Of a stretch of DNA of 30,970 nucleotides, positions 20,240-28,464 are shown in pieces (the first letter of the stretch is position 1; each line of letters begins with the position of its first letter). The translations under genes and the position numbers were made by a program. The DNA comes from Clostridiales bacterium (GTDB lineage Bacteria; Bacillota; Clostridia; Oscillospirales; Oscillospiraceae), in the NCBI GenBank assembly GCA_004551945.1, contig SFPN01000031.1:1-30970 (forward strand), given 5' to 3'. The notes beneath the pieces were generated by a model, which was not told the DNA's origin, did not search any database, and was given only the letters and a program-made list of their open reading frames with translations.

Positions 20240-22873
20240 ATGCGTTTTTACAGTGAATCGCTGCGCCGGGCAGCGGAGGCTCTGGAGACCGACCCCGACC
20301 GGGGGCTCACCGCTCAGGAAGCCGCCCGCCGGCTGGCCCAGTATGGGGAAAACCAGCTGCGCCAGGCCAAGCCCCCCAGCCTGCTTCTCCGGTGCCTGGG
20401 GCAGCTGAAGGACCCCATGATCCTGGTGCTTCTGGCTGCCGCCGCCCTGTCCTTCTTTGCCGGGGGCGGGCAGGACTGGCTGGACGCGGCCATCATTCTG
20501 CTCATCGTGGTGTTCAACACCGTGATCTCCGTCTCCCAGGAGGACAACGCCCGGAAGGCTCTGGAAGCCCTGCGTCAGCTCTCCTCCCCCAAGGCCCGGG
20601 TGCTCCGGGACGGGACGGAGAGCCGGATCGAGAGCACCCAGCTGGTCCCCGGGGACGTGATTTTGCTGGAAGCCGGGGACTATGTCCCCGCCGACGGCCG
20701 GATCTGGTGGCAGGCGGGGCTTCAGACCGACGAGTCCGCCATGACGGGGGAGTCCCTGCCGGTGCACAAGCGGGGCGGCAGCGGCCTGCCCCCGGAGACC
20801 CCTCTGGCCGAGCGGAAAAACATGGTCATCGGGGGCACCGCCGTCACCGGCGGCCGGGCCAAGGTGCTGGTGACAGACACGGGCATGGAAACGGAGATGG
20901 GCAAGATTGCCGGCCTGCTCCTGGACCAGGCCCAGGGGGAGACCCCCCTCCAGCGGAAGATGGGGGAGGTGTCCAGGGTCCTGTCCCTGGTGTGCGTGGG
21001 GGTGTGCGCGGTGATGTTCGGCCTGGGAGCCCTCCAGCACCGGGACCTGCTGGACATGTTCCTCACTGCTGTTGCCTTGGCGGTGGCCGCCATCCCCGAG
21101 GGGCTGCCCGCCATCGTCACCATCGTCCTGGCCATGGGGGTGGGGCGGATGGCGAAACAAAACGCCATCATCAAGCGCCTGCCCGCCGTGGAGACCCTGG
21201 GCTGCGCCTCCGTCATCTGCTCGGACAAGACCGGGACCCTCACCAAAAACAAGATGACCGTGCTGGAGGTCTGGACCCCCGGGGGGTCCCTCCGCCGGCG
21301 CGCCCTGACCCTGGGGACCCTGTGCGGGGACGCCCGGAAGGGGCCGAAGAACTACCTGGGAGACCCCACCGAGACCGCCATTGCAGACCTGGCGGACCAG
21401 GAGGGACTGCCCAAGGCTGAGCTGGACCGGGAGAACCCCCGCCAGGGGGAGGCCCCCTTCGACTCCTCCCGCAAGCGCATGGCCACCTGCCACAGCCTGC
21501 CCGGGGGCGGAACCCTCATCGCCGTGAAGGGCGCTCCCGAAGCGGTGCTGGCCAAGTGTACCCATATCTTAGGTTCCGGCGGTCCCCGCCCTCTGGGGGC
21601 GGGGGAGCGGGCCAGCATCCAGCGGGAGAACAGCCGCCTGGCCGGCCGGGCCCTCCGGGTGCTGGCGGTGGCCCAACGGGAGACCCGTGGGCCGGTCCGG
21701 GATTTCACCCCGGAGGAGCTGGAGCGGGACCTGGTGTTTGTGGGCCTCATCGGCATGATGGACCCGCCCCGGCCTGAGGTCCGCCAGGCGGTGGACCGCT
21801 GCGCCCAGGCCGGAATTCGCCCGGTGATGATCACCGGGGACCACCGGGACACCGCCGTGGCCATCGCCCGGGACCTGGGGATCTACCGCCCCGGGGACCG
21901 GGCGGTGGACGGCCGGAGCCTGGATCTGCTGCCCCAGGAGACCCTGGAGGAGGAGATTGGCCGCTTCTCCGTCTTTGCCCGGGTGACCCCGGAGCACAAG
22001 ATGCGCATCGTGAAGGCCTGGCAGAAGCGGGGCCATGTGGTGGCCATGACCGGGGACGGGGTCAACGACGCCCCCGCCCTGAAAACCGCCGACATCGGCT
22101 GCGCCATGGGCCGCACGGGAACCGACGTGGCCAAGGGGGCGGCGGACATGATCCTGACGGACGACAACTTTGCCACCGTGGTCTCCGCCGTGGAGCAGGG
22201 CCGGGGAATTTACGCCAACATCCGCAAGGCCATCCACTACCTGCTCTCCTGCAACATCGGGGAGATTCTGACCATCTTTCTGGCCACCCTTCTGTGCTTC
22301 CCCCACGCGCCCCTGAGCCCGGTGCAGCTGCTGTGGCTGAACCTGGTGACCGACTCCCTGCCCGCCCTGGCCCTGGGGATGGAGCCGGTGGAGGAGGCGG
22401 TGATGGAGCAGCCCCCCCGGGGGAAGGAGGAGCCGCTGTTTTCCAAGGCCTTTTCCTTCCGTCTGGCTTGGCAGGGGACCCTGGTGGGCGGTCTGACCCT
22501 GCTGGCCTACAACCTGGGCCTGCGGGATTCTTACGGCGCGGCCAACACCATGGCCTTCGCCGCCCTCACCCTCTGCCAGCTCTTCCACGCCTTCGACGTG
22601 CGCAGCGAGGAGACCTCCCTGTTTCACCTGGGGGTGTTCTCCAACGCCGCTATGAACAAGGCCTTCCTGGCGGGCCTGGCCCTCCAGCTGGCGGTGCTGC
22701 TGCTGCCGCCCCTCCAAGGAGCTTTCTCCGTGGAACCCATGACCCTGGAGCAGTGGGGGATGGTGTTCGCCCTGGCGGTGACCCCTTTGGTGGTGTGCGA
22801 AATCGAAAAAGCCGCCCGCCGGCATGGAAGGAAGAAGGAGCATAAGCGGGAGAAAGAGACCATCAAAGTATAA
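20240..22873 (+). CDS. Calcium-type P-type ATPase (P2A-like cation exporter)
   Basis: The protein has 877 residues. The ATG at 20240 is chosen after AAAGAGGGAAG; the reading frame is open for 340 bases upstream across the foldase tail but that part is not protein-like. Motifs in order are the N-terminal cation ATPase domain, TGES (169-172, actuator), PEGLP (286-290, helix M4), the phosphorylated Asp329 in DKTGTLT, KGAPEAVL (nucleotide domain), and GDGVND (605-610). Calcium-site residues of the SERCA group are present: Glu in PEGL, Asn and Glu in M5 CNIGEIL, and Asn and Asp in M6 WLNLVTDSLPALALG. It should export Ca2+ (or Mn2+) using ATP; selectivity is inferred. A basic C-terminus follows. 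Confidence 0.93.
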   Translation: MRFYSESLRRAAEALETDPDRGLTAQEAARRLAQYGENQLRQAKPPSLLLRCLGQLKDPMILVLLAAAALSFFAGGGQDWLDAAIILLIVVFNTVISVSQEDNARKALEALRQLSSPKARVLRDGTESRIESTQLVPGDVILLEAGDYVPADGRIWWQAGLQTDESAMTGESLPVHKRGGSGLPPETPLAERKNMVIGGTAVTGGRAKVLVTDTGMETEMGKIAGLLLDQAQGETPLQRKMGEVSRVLSLVCVGVCAVMFGLGALQHRDLLDMFLTAVALAVAAIPEGLPAIVTIVLAMGVGRMAKQNAIIKRLPAVETLGCASVICSDKTGTLTKNKMTVLEVWTPGGSLRRRALTLGTLCGDARKGPKNYLGDPTETAIADLADQEGLPKAELDRENPRQGEAPFDSSRKRMATCHSLPGGGTLIAVKGAPEAVLAKCTHILGSGGPRPLGAGERASIQRENSRLAGRALRVLAVAQRETRGPVRDFTPEELERDLVFVGLIGMMDPPRPEVRQAVDRCAQAGIRPVMITGDHRDTAVAIARDLGIYRPGDRAVDGRSLDLLPQETLEEEIGRFSVFARVTPEHKMRIVKAWQKRGHVVAMTGDGVNDAPALKTADIGCAMGRTGTDVAKGAADMILTDDNFATVVSAVEQGRGIYANIRKAIHYLLSCNIGEILTIFLATLLCFPHAPLSPVQLLWLNLVTDSLPALALGMEPVEEAVMEQPPRGKEEPLFSKAFSFRLAWQGTLVGGLTLLAYNLGLRDSYGAANTMAFAALTLCQLFHAFDVRSEETSLFHLGVFSNAAMNKAFLAGLALQLAVLLLPPLQGAFSVEPMTLEQWGMVFALAVTPLVVCEIEKAARRHGRKKEHKREKETIKV

Positions 22874-22879
22874 GGATCC

Positions 22880-22924
22880 CCTCCACCCCTTGGCTCCCCC
22901 TCTGGGGGAGCCAAGGGGTGGAGG
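22880..22924. repeat. Long perfect palindrome carrying the repeat A core hairpin
   Basis: A 21-bp perfect stem (22880-22900 with 22904-22924) closes on a three-base TCT loop. Its inner TTGGCTCCCCC / GGGGGAGCCAA is the same core found in repeat A and after mfd. It lies 6 bases after the ATPase stop, and no T tract follows. Confidence 0.8.
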
Positions 22925-22933
22925 CCCAACGCA

Positions 22934-22978
22934 AACCGCCCCGCCTGGGAACGCGCTTTGTTCCCAGGCGGGGCGGTT
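22934..22978. terminator. Terminator between convergent ATPase and nadE genes
   Basis: A perfect 19-bp stem (22934-22952 with 22960-22978) has a seven-base loop, followed on the plus strand by GTTATTCT. It can stop both the ATPase transcript and the opposing nadE transcript, and stands right behind the 21-bp palindrome. Confidence 0.75.
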
Positions 22979-23015
22979 GTTATTCTGCAGCTGTGTTGGG
23001 TTTCTGAAAAAACGG

Positions 23016-24938
23016 TTACTCCAGCCCCTCCAGCTCCGCCAGCCACAGGGAGGCCGAGGCGTCCGAGGGCATCCGCCAGTCCCCTCTGGGGGAGAGGGTG
23101 ACGGACCCCACCTTGGGGCCGTCCGGCAGGCAGGAGCGCTTGAACTGCTGGGCAAAAAACCGGCGGTAGAAGTTCTTCAGCCACTTTAAAATCGTGGCCC
23201 GGTCGTAGGTATCCTCCAGGGCGTACCGGGCCAGCCGGTAAACCTTCCGGGGGGAAAAGCCCCAGCGAACGGCGTAGTACAGGAAGAAGTCGTGCAGCTC
23301 GTAGGGGCCCACCAGGTCCTCGGTCTTTTGGGCGATCTCCCCCTCCTTGGGGGGCAGCAGCTCCGGGGAGACGGGGGTGTCCAGAATGTCCCGCAGCACG
23401 GCGGTGAGCCGGCCGTCCCGCGCCTGGGCTTCGTCGGCGGCGTAGGCCACCAGATGGCGCACCAGAGTCTTGGGGATGCCGGCGTTCACGGCGTACATGG
23501 ACATGTGGTCCCCGTTGTAGGTGGCCCAGCCCAGGGCCAGCTCGCTTAAGTCCCCGGTGCCGATGACCAGGCCGCCGGTCTGGTTGGCCAGGTCCATGAG
23601 GACCTGGGTCCGCTCCCGGGCCTGGCCGTTTTCAAAGGTGACGGAAAAATCGTCCATGGCCTGGTCAATGTCCCGGAAGTGGACCTGGACCGCCGGGCCG
23701 ATGTCGATGATTTTTAACGCAGCCCCCACCCGCTCTGCCAGCACCTCGGCGTTGGATTTGGTGCGGCTGGTGGTGCCGAAGCAGGGCATGGTGACCGCCA
23801 GAATGTCCTTCCGGTCCCGCCCCAGCAGGTCGAAGGCCCGGGCGGTGATCAGCAGGGCAAGGGTGGAGTCCAGCCCTCCGGAAAGACCCACCACGGCGGT
23901 TCTGGCCCCGGTGTGGGCCAGGCGCTTTTTCAGCCCCAGGGCGGCCAGGGTCAGGATCTCCTGGCACCGGGCGGCCCGGTCCCCGTGGCCGGCGGGGACG
24001 AAGGGATTTTTGGGTACCGGCCGGGTGAGGACGGTCTCTTCCCAATTCAGAGAGAAGGGGACCGTGGTAAAGTGAGCAGAATCCGCCGGATAGGTGGACA
24101 TCCGCTGGCGCTCATGGGCCAGCTTCTGCAGGTCCAGCTCCGAGAGGGTGAGCCCCGTCCCGAACCGGCGCTCCGCCAGGATGACGCCGTTTTCCGCCAC
24201 CATGCTGTGCCCGGCGTAGATCAGGTCGGTGGAGGACTCTCCCCAGCCGGCGTCGGCGTAGACATAGCCGCAGACCAGACGGCCGGAGGTGGCGGTGAGC
24301 AGGGTCCGGCGGTAGGCGTCCTTGCAGACGGTCTCGTCGCTGGCGGAGGGGTTCAGGATCAGCGTGGCCCCTCCCAGGGCCAGCCGGGTGGAGGGGGTGT
24401 CCGCCACCCACAGATCCTCGCAGATTTCAACCCCCACGATCAGCCCGGGCAGGCTCTCGCAGGAAAAGAGCAGGTTGGGGGACAGGGTGGTGCTCTGCCC
24501 GGCGAAGGGGAGGGACACGCCAGCCTCTCCCAGTTCCCGGCCGGAGGAAAACCAGCGGGCCTCGTAAAACTCGGTGTAGTTGGGCAGGTTCAGCTTGGGT
24601 ACCAGCCCCAGCAGCCGCCCCCGGCACAGCACGGCGGCGCAGTTGAAGAGCTTGCAGCGGTACCGCACCGGAAGGCCTGCCACCAGAAGCATATCCGTTC
24701 CGGCGGTCTCGGCCAGCAGGTGCGCCAGCGCGTCCTCTGCCCCTTGCAGGAGGGTGTCCTGGAGGAACAGGTCCCCGCAGGTGTAGCCTGTGAGGCACAG
24801 CTCAGGCAGGCACAGAACCTTGATCCCCTGAGCCTCCCCCTGACGGATCAGATCCAGGCAGGACCGGGCGTTGAAGGCGCAGTCCGCCACGTTGAGGGCC
24901 GGGGTACCGGCAGCGATTTTGATGAATCCGTCCCGCAT
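23016..24938 (-). CDS. nadE: Glutamine-dependent NAD+ synthetase
   Basis: The protein has 640 residues, the two-domain form. The N-terminal nitrilase-type glutaminase has the Glu46-Lys115-Cys173 triad (LCLPELCLTGY, LVPKLNLPNY, GVEICEDLWV). The C-terminal synthetase has the PP-loop GLSGGLDST (351-359) and GTGDLSELALGWATYNGDHMSMYAVNAGIPKTLV. It turns deamido-NAD, ATP and glutamine-derived ammonia into NAD+ in the cytosol. The start at 24938 lies 6 bases after the stop of the SLH gene, and the ribosome binding site GGAG overlaps that gene's last codons, so translation is likely coupled. Confidence 0.95.
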   Translation of the reverse strand: MRDGFIKIAAGTPALNVADCAFNARSCLDLIRQGEAQGIKVLCLPELCLTGYTCGDLFLQDTLLQGAEDALAHLLAETAGTDMLLVAGLPVRYRCKLFNCAAVLCRGRLLGLVPKLNLPNYTEFYEARWFSSGRELGEAGVSLPFAGQSTTLSPNLLFSCESLPGLIVGVEICEDLWVADTPSTRLALGGATLILNPSASDETVCKDAYRRTLLTATSGRLVCGYVYADAGWGESSTDLIYAGHSMVAENGVILAERRFGTGLTLSELDLQKLAHERQRMSTYPADSAHFTTVPFSLNWEETVLTRPVPKNPFVPAGHGDRAARCQEILTLAALGLKKRLAHTGARTAVVGLSGGLDSTLALLITARAFDLLGRDRKDILAVTMPCFGTTSRTKSNAEVLAERVGAALKIIDIGPAVQVHFRDIDQAMDDFSVTFENGQARERTQVLMDLANQTGGLVIGTGDLSELALGWATYNGDHMSMYAVNAGIPKTLVRHLVAYAADEAQARDGRLTAVLRDILDTPVSPELLPPKEGEIAQKTEDLVGPYELHDFFLYYAVRWGFSPRKVYRLARYALEDTYDRATILKWLKNFYRRFFAQQFKRSCLPDGPKVGSVTLSPRGDWRMPSDASASLWLAELEGLE

Positions 24939-24944
24939 CGCCGG

Positions 24945-25964
24945 TTACTCCTCGTCGCCGTCCATATAATAGTAGTCGGTGAAGGTCCCGGAGACGGTGG
25001 TGCCGTCGGCCTGGGTGCCGGTGTAGGTAAAGGTGAAGCCCAGCAAGGGGTAGGTGCTGCCGTTGGCGTCGGTGTAGGTCTTGGTGGCGGCGGCCGTGGC
25101 GGCTGCCTCGTCATAGGTGATCTCGATGTAGCCGAAGCCCCCGGCGCTGTAGCCGATGGAGGCCAGGTATTTGCTCACCCCTTCGGGGGTGGTCACCTGG
25201 AGGGTCTGGCAGGACAGGCCGTTGACGGTGACCTTGTCGATCTTAAAGGAAGTAAAGGTGGCGGAGCTGCCCTTCACCGGGTAGAACAGGAAGGAGGCGA
25301 AATCCCCCTGGAAGGAAACTGCGTCATAGTCCCAGACCACCACGCTGCTGTTCTGAATGGCTCCGCTGTCCAGCAGATACTGGAGCAGGGTCTGGTCGCT
25401 GCCCTTCATCTGGGCGTACAGGGCGTTGGCGGAGACCACGGCGGCGTCTCCCCGGAGGAAGCTGGTGCTGGCGGTGTAGTCCCCCTCGGTGATGCCCAGC
25501 TTGTCGGTGAGCAGCCAGGGGGTGCTCCAGGTGAAGTCAACGCCGTCCTGATAGCCCAGGGCGCGGAGGAGGAAAGTCAGGTACTGGGCGGTGGTCACCT
25601 GGCTGTCAGAGCCGAAGTGGGTGGCATCGGTGCCGTTGGTCAGGCCCTTGGTATAGGCGTAGCCCACATAGGGCTGGGCCCAGGCAGGCACGTCAGTGAA
25701 GGAGGTGGACCAGGTTTTGGAGAGGGCCTCCTCCTCCTTGCCCAGCAGCCGGACCAGCATGGTGGCGGCCTCAGCCCGGGTGGGGGCCCGGTCCAGGGCG
25801 AAGTCCACGGAGCCGTCGGGGTTGGTGCCCACGCCCCGGAAGAGGTTTAAGTTGTACAGCAGCTGGGCGGAGCTCTGGTCCTGCCCCGGCTGGGCAGCCA
25901 GAGCGGTGACCGACAGGCTCAAAGCCAGAGTCAGGGCCAGCAGGAGAGATAAAATTCGTTTCAT
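24945..25964 (-). CDS. Secreted protein with S-layer homology (SLH) domains
   Basis: The protein has 339 residues. The start at 25964 (MKRILSLLLALTLALSLSVTALAA) follows GAAAGGA and gives a clear signal peptide with AxA cleavage near residue 24. Three SLH-like repeats follow: about 30-78 (LYNLNLFRGVG...APTRAEAATMLVRLLG), 88-140 (FTDVPAWAQPYVGYAYTKGLTNG...TTAQYLTFLLRALGY) and 145-185 (LGITEGDY...LRGDAAVVSANALYA). The remaining C-terminal 150 residues are strand-rich with many Thr/Tyr and no recognised domain. SLH domains bind secondary wall polymers, so it is predicted to sit on the cell wall. It shares an operon with nadE, with no evident functional link. Confidence 0.9.
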   Translation of the reverse strand: MKRILSLLLALTLALSLSVTALAAQPGQDQSSAQLLYNLNLFRGVGTNPDGSVDFALDRAPTRAEAATMLVRLLGKEEEALSKTWSTSFTDVPAWAQPYVGYAYTKGLTNGTDATHFGSDSQVTTAQYLTFLLRALGYQDGVDFTWSTPWLLTDKLGITEGDYTASTSFLRGDAAVVSANALYAQMKGSDQTLLQYLLDSGAIQNSSVVVWDYDAVSFQGDFASFLFYPVKGSSATFTSFKIDKVTVNGLSCQTLQVTTPEGVSKYLASIGYSAGGFGYIEITYDEAAATAAATKTYTDANGSTYPLLGFTFTYTGTQADGTTVSGTFTDYYYMDGDEE

Positions 25965-26026
25965 AGGGATTCCTTTCTTATGCCAGGCCCGCGAAGGGGC
26001 CAAAGAACGAGTGGATAGATACAATA

Positions 26027-26054
26027 ATTATACCATAGAAAGGGAAGATGTCAA
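26027..26054 (-). promoter_or_regulatory. Sigma-A promoter for the SLH-nadE operon
   Basis: Minus strand: TTGACA (26054-26049), 16-nt spacer, TATAAT (26032-26027), 63 bases before the SLH start. Both boxes are consensus. Confidence 0.85.
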
Positions 26055-26067
26055 ATCACGGGGATGG

Positions 26068-26820
26068 TCACAGAAGATCCGGGTCCGGGAACAGGTCCTG
26101 GGCCAGCAGATCGTCCCGGGCTTCCGCCAGGCGAAGCTGTTCCTCCTCCGCCCGGGCCAGGAGAGCGGACAAGTCCTGGGCCAGGGCTTGCTGGAGCTGA
26201 ACGGTTTGATTGGCGGTGTATTGCAGCAGCTCGGTGATAGAAAAATCCCGCCGCTGCTCAGCCTGTCCAGCCAGCTTCAGGGTCTGCTGGGCGGACTCCA
26301 GAGCGGTGCGGCACTGGCCGCAGAGGTCTGTGATAGCCTGAGTCAGGCCGGCCTCGTGGGTCAGGCTCTCGTCCAGGGAGAGAAGCTGCTGGCTCTGAGG
26401 GAGACCGGCGGTTCTGAGGGCTTCACTCCGGGCCTGGCGGGCAGCGGCAAAGGCGTCCTCCAGGCCGGTCAGGCCCTCCAGCTCCCGCTCCGTCTGGGCC
26501 AGGCTGGCCTGAGCCTCTGCCATGGCAAACACCGCCTGCTGTTCGGCCTCTTTGGCGGTGCGGAGGGTTTTCTGGGCCTCCTCCAGGCGCTGGGCCTTTC
26601 CTCCGGCGATGGTGTAGAGCAGGCCCAAGGGCCCCTTGGACTCCAGACCGGCCAGCTCCTGCTCCGCCTCCAGCCGTTCTGTTTTTCGGGCTTCGGCCTG
26701 GGCGGCCAGGTCCTGGCACTGGGGGAGCAGCCCGGCCCGGCGGGCTTCCAGCTGCTTTTTCCGGGCGGCCTGGTCCCTGAGCTGGCGGAACTGGGAAAGA
26801 TCGTTGTGATATGCTGCCAT
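26068..26820 (-). CDS. Hypothetical coiled-coil protein
   Basis: The protein has 250 residues, starting at 26820 (MAAYHNDLSQFRQLRDQAARKKQLEARR) after GGAGGCGC. It is almost wholly helical and rich in Ala, Glu, Gln, Leu and Arg. Long heptad-like stretches (about 10-75 and 90-250) are broken by a GPLGLLYTIAGGK segment near residue 83 that may be a hairpin turn or a membrane-touching loop. There is no signal peptide and no known domain. It has a single Cys-x-x-Cys (LCGQCR, near residue 180). Its function is unknown; it could be a scaffold or cytoskeletal accessory. It is transcribed away from the germination operon from a weak promoter. Confidence 0.78.
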   Translation of the reverse strand: MAAYHNDLSQFRQLRDQAARKKQLEARRAGLLPQCQDLAAQAEARKTERLEAEQELAGLESKGPLGLLYTIAGGKAQRLEEAQKTLRTAKEAEQQAVFAMAEAQASLAQTERELEGLTGLEDAFAAARQARSEALRTAGLPQSQQLLSLDESLTHEAGLTQAITDLCGQCRTALESAQQTLKLAGQAEQRRDFSITELLQYTANQTVQLQQALAQDLSALLARAEEEQLRLAEARDDLLAQDLFPDPDLL

Positions 26821-26847
26821 AGGGGCGCCTCCTTTGTGCTTTTTCTC

Positions 26848-26876
26848 AGGATACCATACTTTGCCCCGGGAAACAA
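26848..26876 (-). promoter_or_regulatory. Possible promoter for the coiled-coil gene
   Basis: Minus strand: TTGTTT (26876-26871), 17-nt spacer, TATCCT (26853-26848), 28 bases before the start codon. The hexamers are poor but spacing and position fit. Confidence 0.4.
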
Positions 26877-26888
26877 TGAAAGGTCCGC

Positions 26889-26918
26889 GCATAACCGCCC
26901 CCCGGCCCGTCCATACTA
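26889..26918 (+). promoter_or_regulatory. Sigma-G-like forespore promoter for the ger operon
   Basis: GCATA (26889-26893), an 18-nt spacer and CATACTA (26912-26918) fit the Bacillus sigma-G pattern gHATR-18-cATWMTA, 32 bases before the gerA start. Sigma-G driving germinant receptor genes is established in Bacillus; its use here is inference. No sigma-A-like TTGACA/TATAAT pair is seen in this gap. Confidence 0.6.
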
Positions 26919-26949
26919 TCCAACATCAACCAACGAAAGGGGGACGCCT

Positions 26950-28464
26950 ATGGGCTGGATCGGGCCGAAGGAAGAGAACATCCCGCCCCATCCCCGCCAG
27001 GAACCCAGATTTTATGGGGATCTGACGGCGGAGCGGATTCGCTATATTTTCCAGGACTGCGCGGATTTCAGGGAGCGGCAGGTCCTCATTGGGGGCGACC
27101 CGGACAAGCGGGCCGCCGCCTTTACCATCGACGGCCAGGTCCGGGGCGAGCGGCTCTACGACTACGTCCTGCGGCCTCTGGCCACCAGCGACCTGCTGCG
27201 GACGGCCACCCCCGAGGCCGCCTTCCGCATGATGACCGAGGGGATGGTCTACGCCTCCGTCACCGTCTGCGACACCCTGGACCAGGCGGTGTTCGCCCTG
27301 GTGGACGGCAGCGTGGTCTTTGATTTCCCAGGGAAGGGCAAAATGGTGGCTTATTCCGTCCCCACCGAGGAAAAGCGGTCGGTGAGCGACCCGGAGAACG
27401 AGCCCTCCCTCAAAGGGGCCCAGGATGCCTTTGTGGAGTCCCTGCGCACCAACACCTCCCTGGTCCGCCGCCGCCTGCGGGCGCCGGAGCTGAAGATCGC
27501 CGAGGTGACCGCTGGCCGCCAGACCGTGACCCCCATTGACATATTATATATAGACGGTCTCACCAACCCCGACCTGGTGACAGAGGTGAAAACCCGATTG
27601 GAGGGAATCGACACCGACGAGCTGCTCCAGACCGCCTGCCTGGAGGAGCTCATTGTGGACGAGGTGAAAACCGCCTTCCCTCTGATCGCCTACACCCAGC
27701 GGCCCGACCGATTCTGCGCCGGGCTGGTGGAGGGCCGGGTGGGGGTCATTGTGGACGGCATCCCCCTGGGGTACCTGATGCCGGGCACCGTGGGCCAGTT
27801 TTTCAAAACCGGCCAGGACCGGGCCCAGAACTGGGTGGCGGCCTCCTGCCTGTCGGTGCTGCGCTACCTGTGTATGCTGGGGTCCCTGTTCCTGCCGGGG
27901 GTCTATGTGGCGGCGGTGAACTTCCACCCGGAGATGATCCCCGCCAAGCTGGCCTGGTCCATCTCCGAGGCTAAAATCGACGTACCCTTCTCCACGGTCT
28001 TTGAGGTGCTCATCCTCCTGCTTGCCTTTGAGGTGGTCCAGGAGGCGGGGCTGCGCCTGCCGGGGCCCATCGGCCAGACCGTGTCCATCCTGGGTGGCCT
28101 GGTGGTGGGCACCGCCGCCGTGGAGGCCAAGATCGTCTCTCCCGTGGTGCTCATCGTGGTGGCCGTTGCGGGCATCGCCGGGTATACGGTACCCAGCCAG
28201 GAGTTTTCCAGCGCCCTGCGTTTGTGGCGGCTCATTTTAACGGTGGCGGCCAGCTTGGGCGGGCTGTTCGCTGTGGTGGGCGGAGCGGCGGTGCTGGTGT
28301 GCCGCCTGGCCCGGTTGGAGAGCTTCGGCACCCCCTACCTGACCCCCTTTGCCGCCTCCGGCCGGGAGCGGGCGCAGGGCCACGGGGTGATCCGCTGGCC
28401 CCTGCCCTGGGTGAAGTTCCGGGAGAGCGCCCTGCATCCCCGGAACAAGAGGCGGCAGGGATGA
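26950..28464 (+). CDS. gerA: Spore germination receptor A subunit (GerA/SpoVAF family)
   Basis: The protein has 504 residues, usual length. The ATG at 26950 follows GAAAGGGGG. The hydrophilic N-terminal domain (about 1-290) includes IGGDPDKRAAAFTIDG, a PTEEKRSVSDPENEPSLKGAQDAFVESLRTNTSLVRRR block and IDGLTNPDLV, all signatures of the GerA/SpoVAF family. A membrane domain with several helices follows (for example VAASCLSVLRYLCMLGSLFLPGVYVA and PIGQTVSILGGLVVGTAAV). With the B and C subunits it forms the inner spore-membrane receptor that senses germinants. The specific germinant cannot be read from sequence. Its stop overlaps the start of the next gene. Confidence 0.94.
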   Translation: MGWIGPKEENIPPHPRQEPRFYGDLTAERIRYIFQDCADFRERQVLIGGDPDKRAAAFTIDGQVRGERLYDYVLRPLATSDLLRTATPEAAFRMMTEGMVYASVTVCDTLDQAVFALVDGSVVFDFPGKGKMVAYSVPTEEKRSVSDPENEPSLKGAQDAFVESLRTNTSLVRRRLRAPELKIAEVTAGRQTVTPIDILYIDGLTNPDLVTEVKTRLEGIDTDELLQTACLEELIVDEVKTAFPLIAYTQRPDRFCAGLVEGRVGVIVDGIPLGYLMPGTVGQFFKTGQDRAQNWVAASCLSVLRYLCMLGSLFLPGVYVAAVNFHPEMIPAKLAWSISEAKIDVPFSTVFEVLILLLAFEVVQEAGLRLPGPIGQTVSILGGLVVGTAAVEAKIVSPVVLIVVAVAGIAGYTVPSQEFSSALRLWRLILTVAASLGGLFAVVGGAAVLVCRLARLESFGTPYLTPFAASGRERAQGHGVIRWPLPWVKFRESALHPRNKRRQG

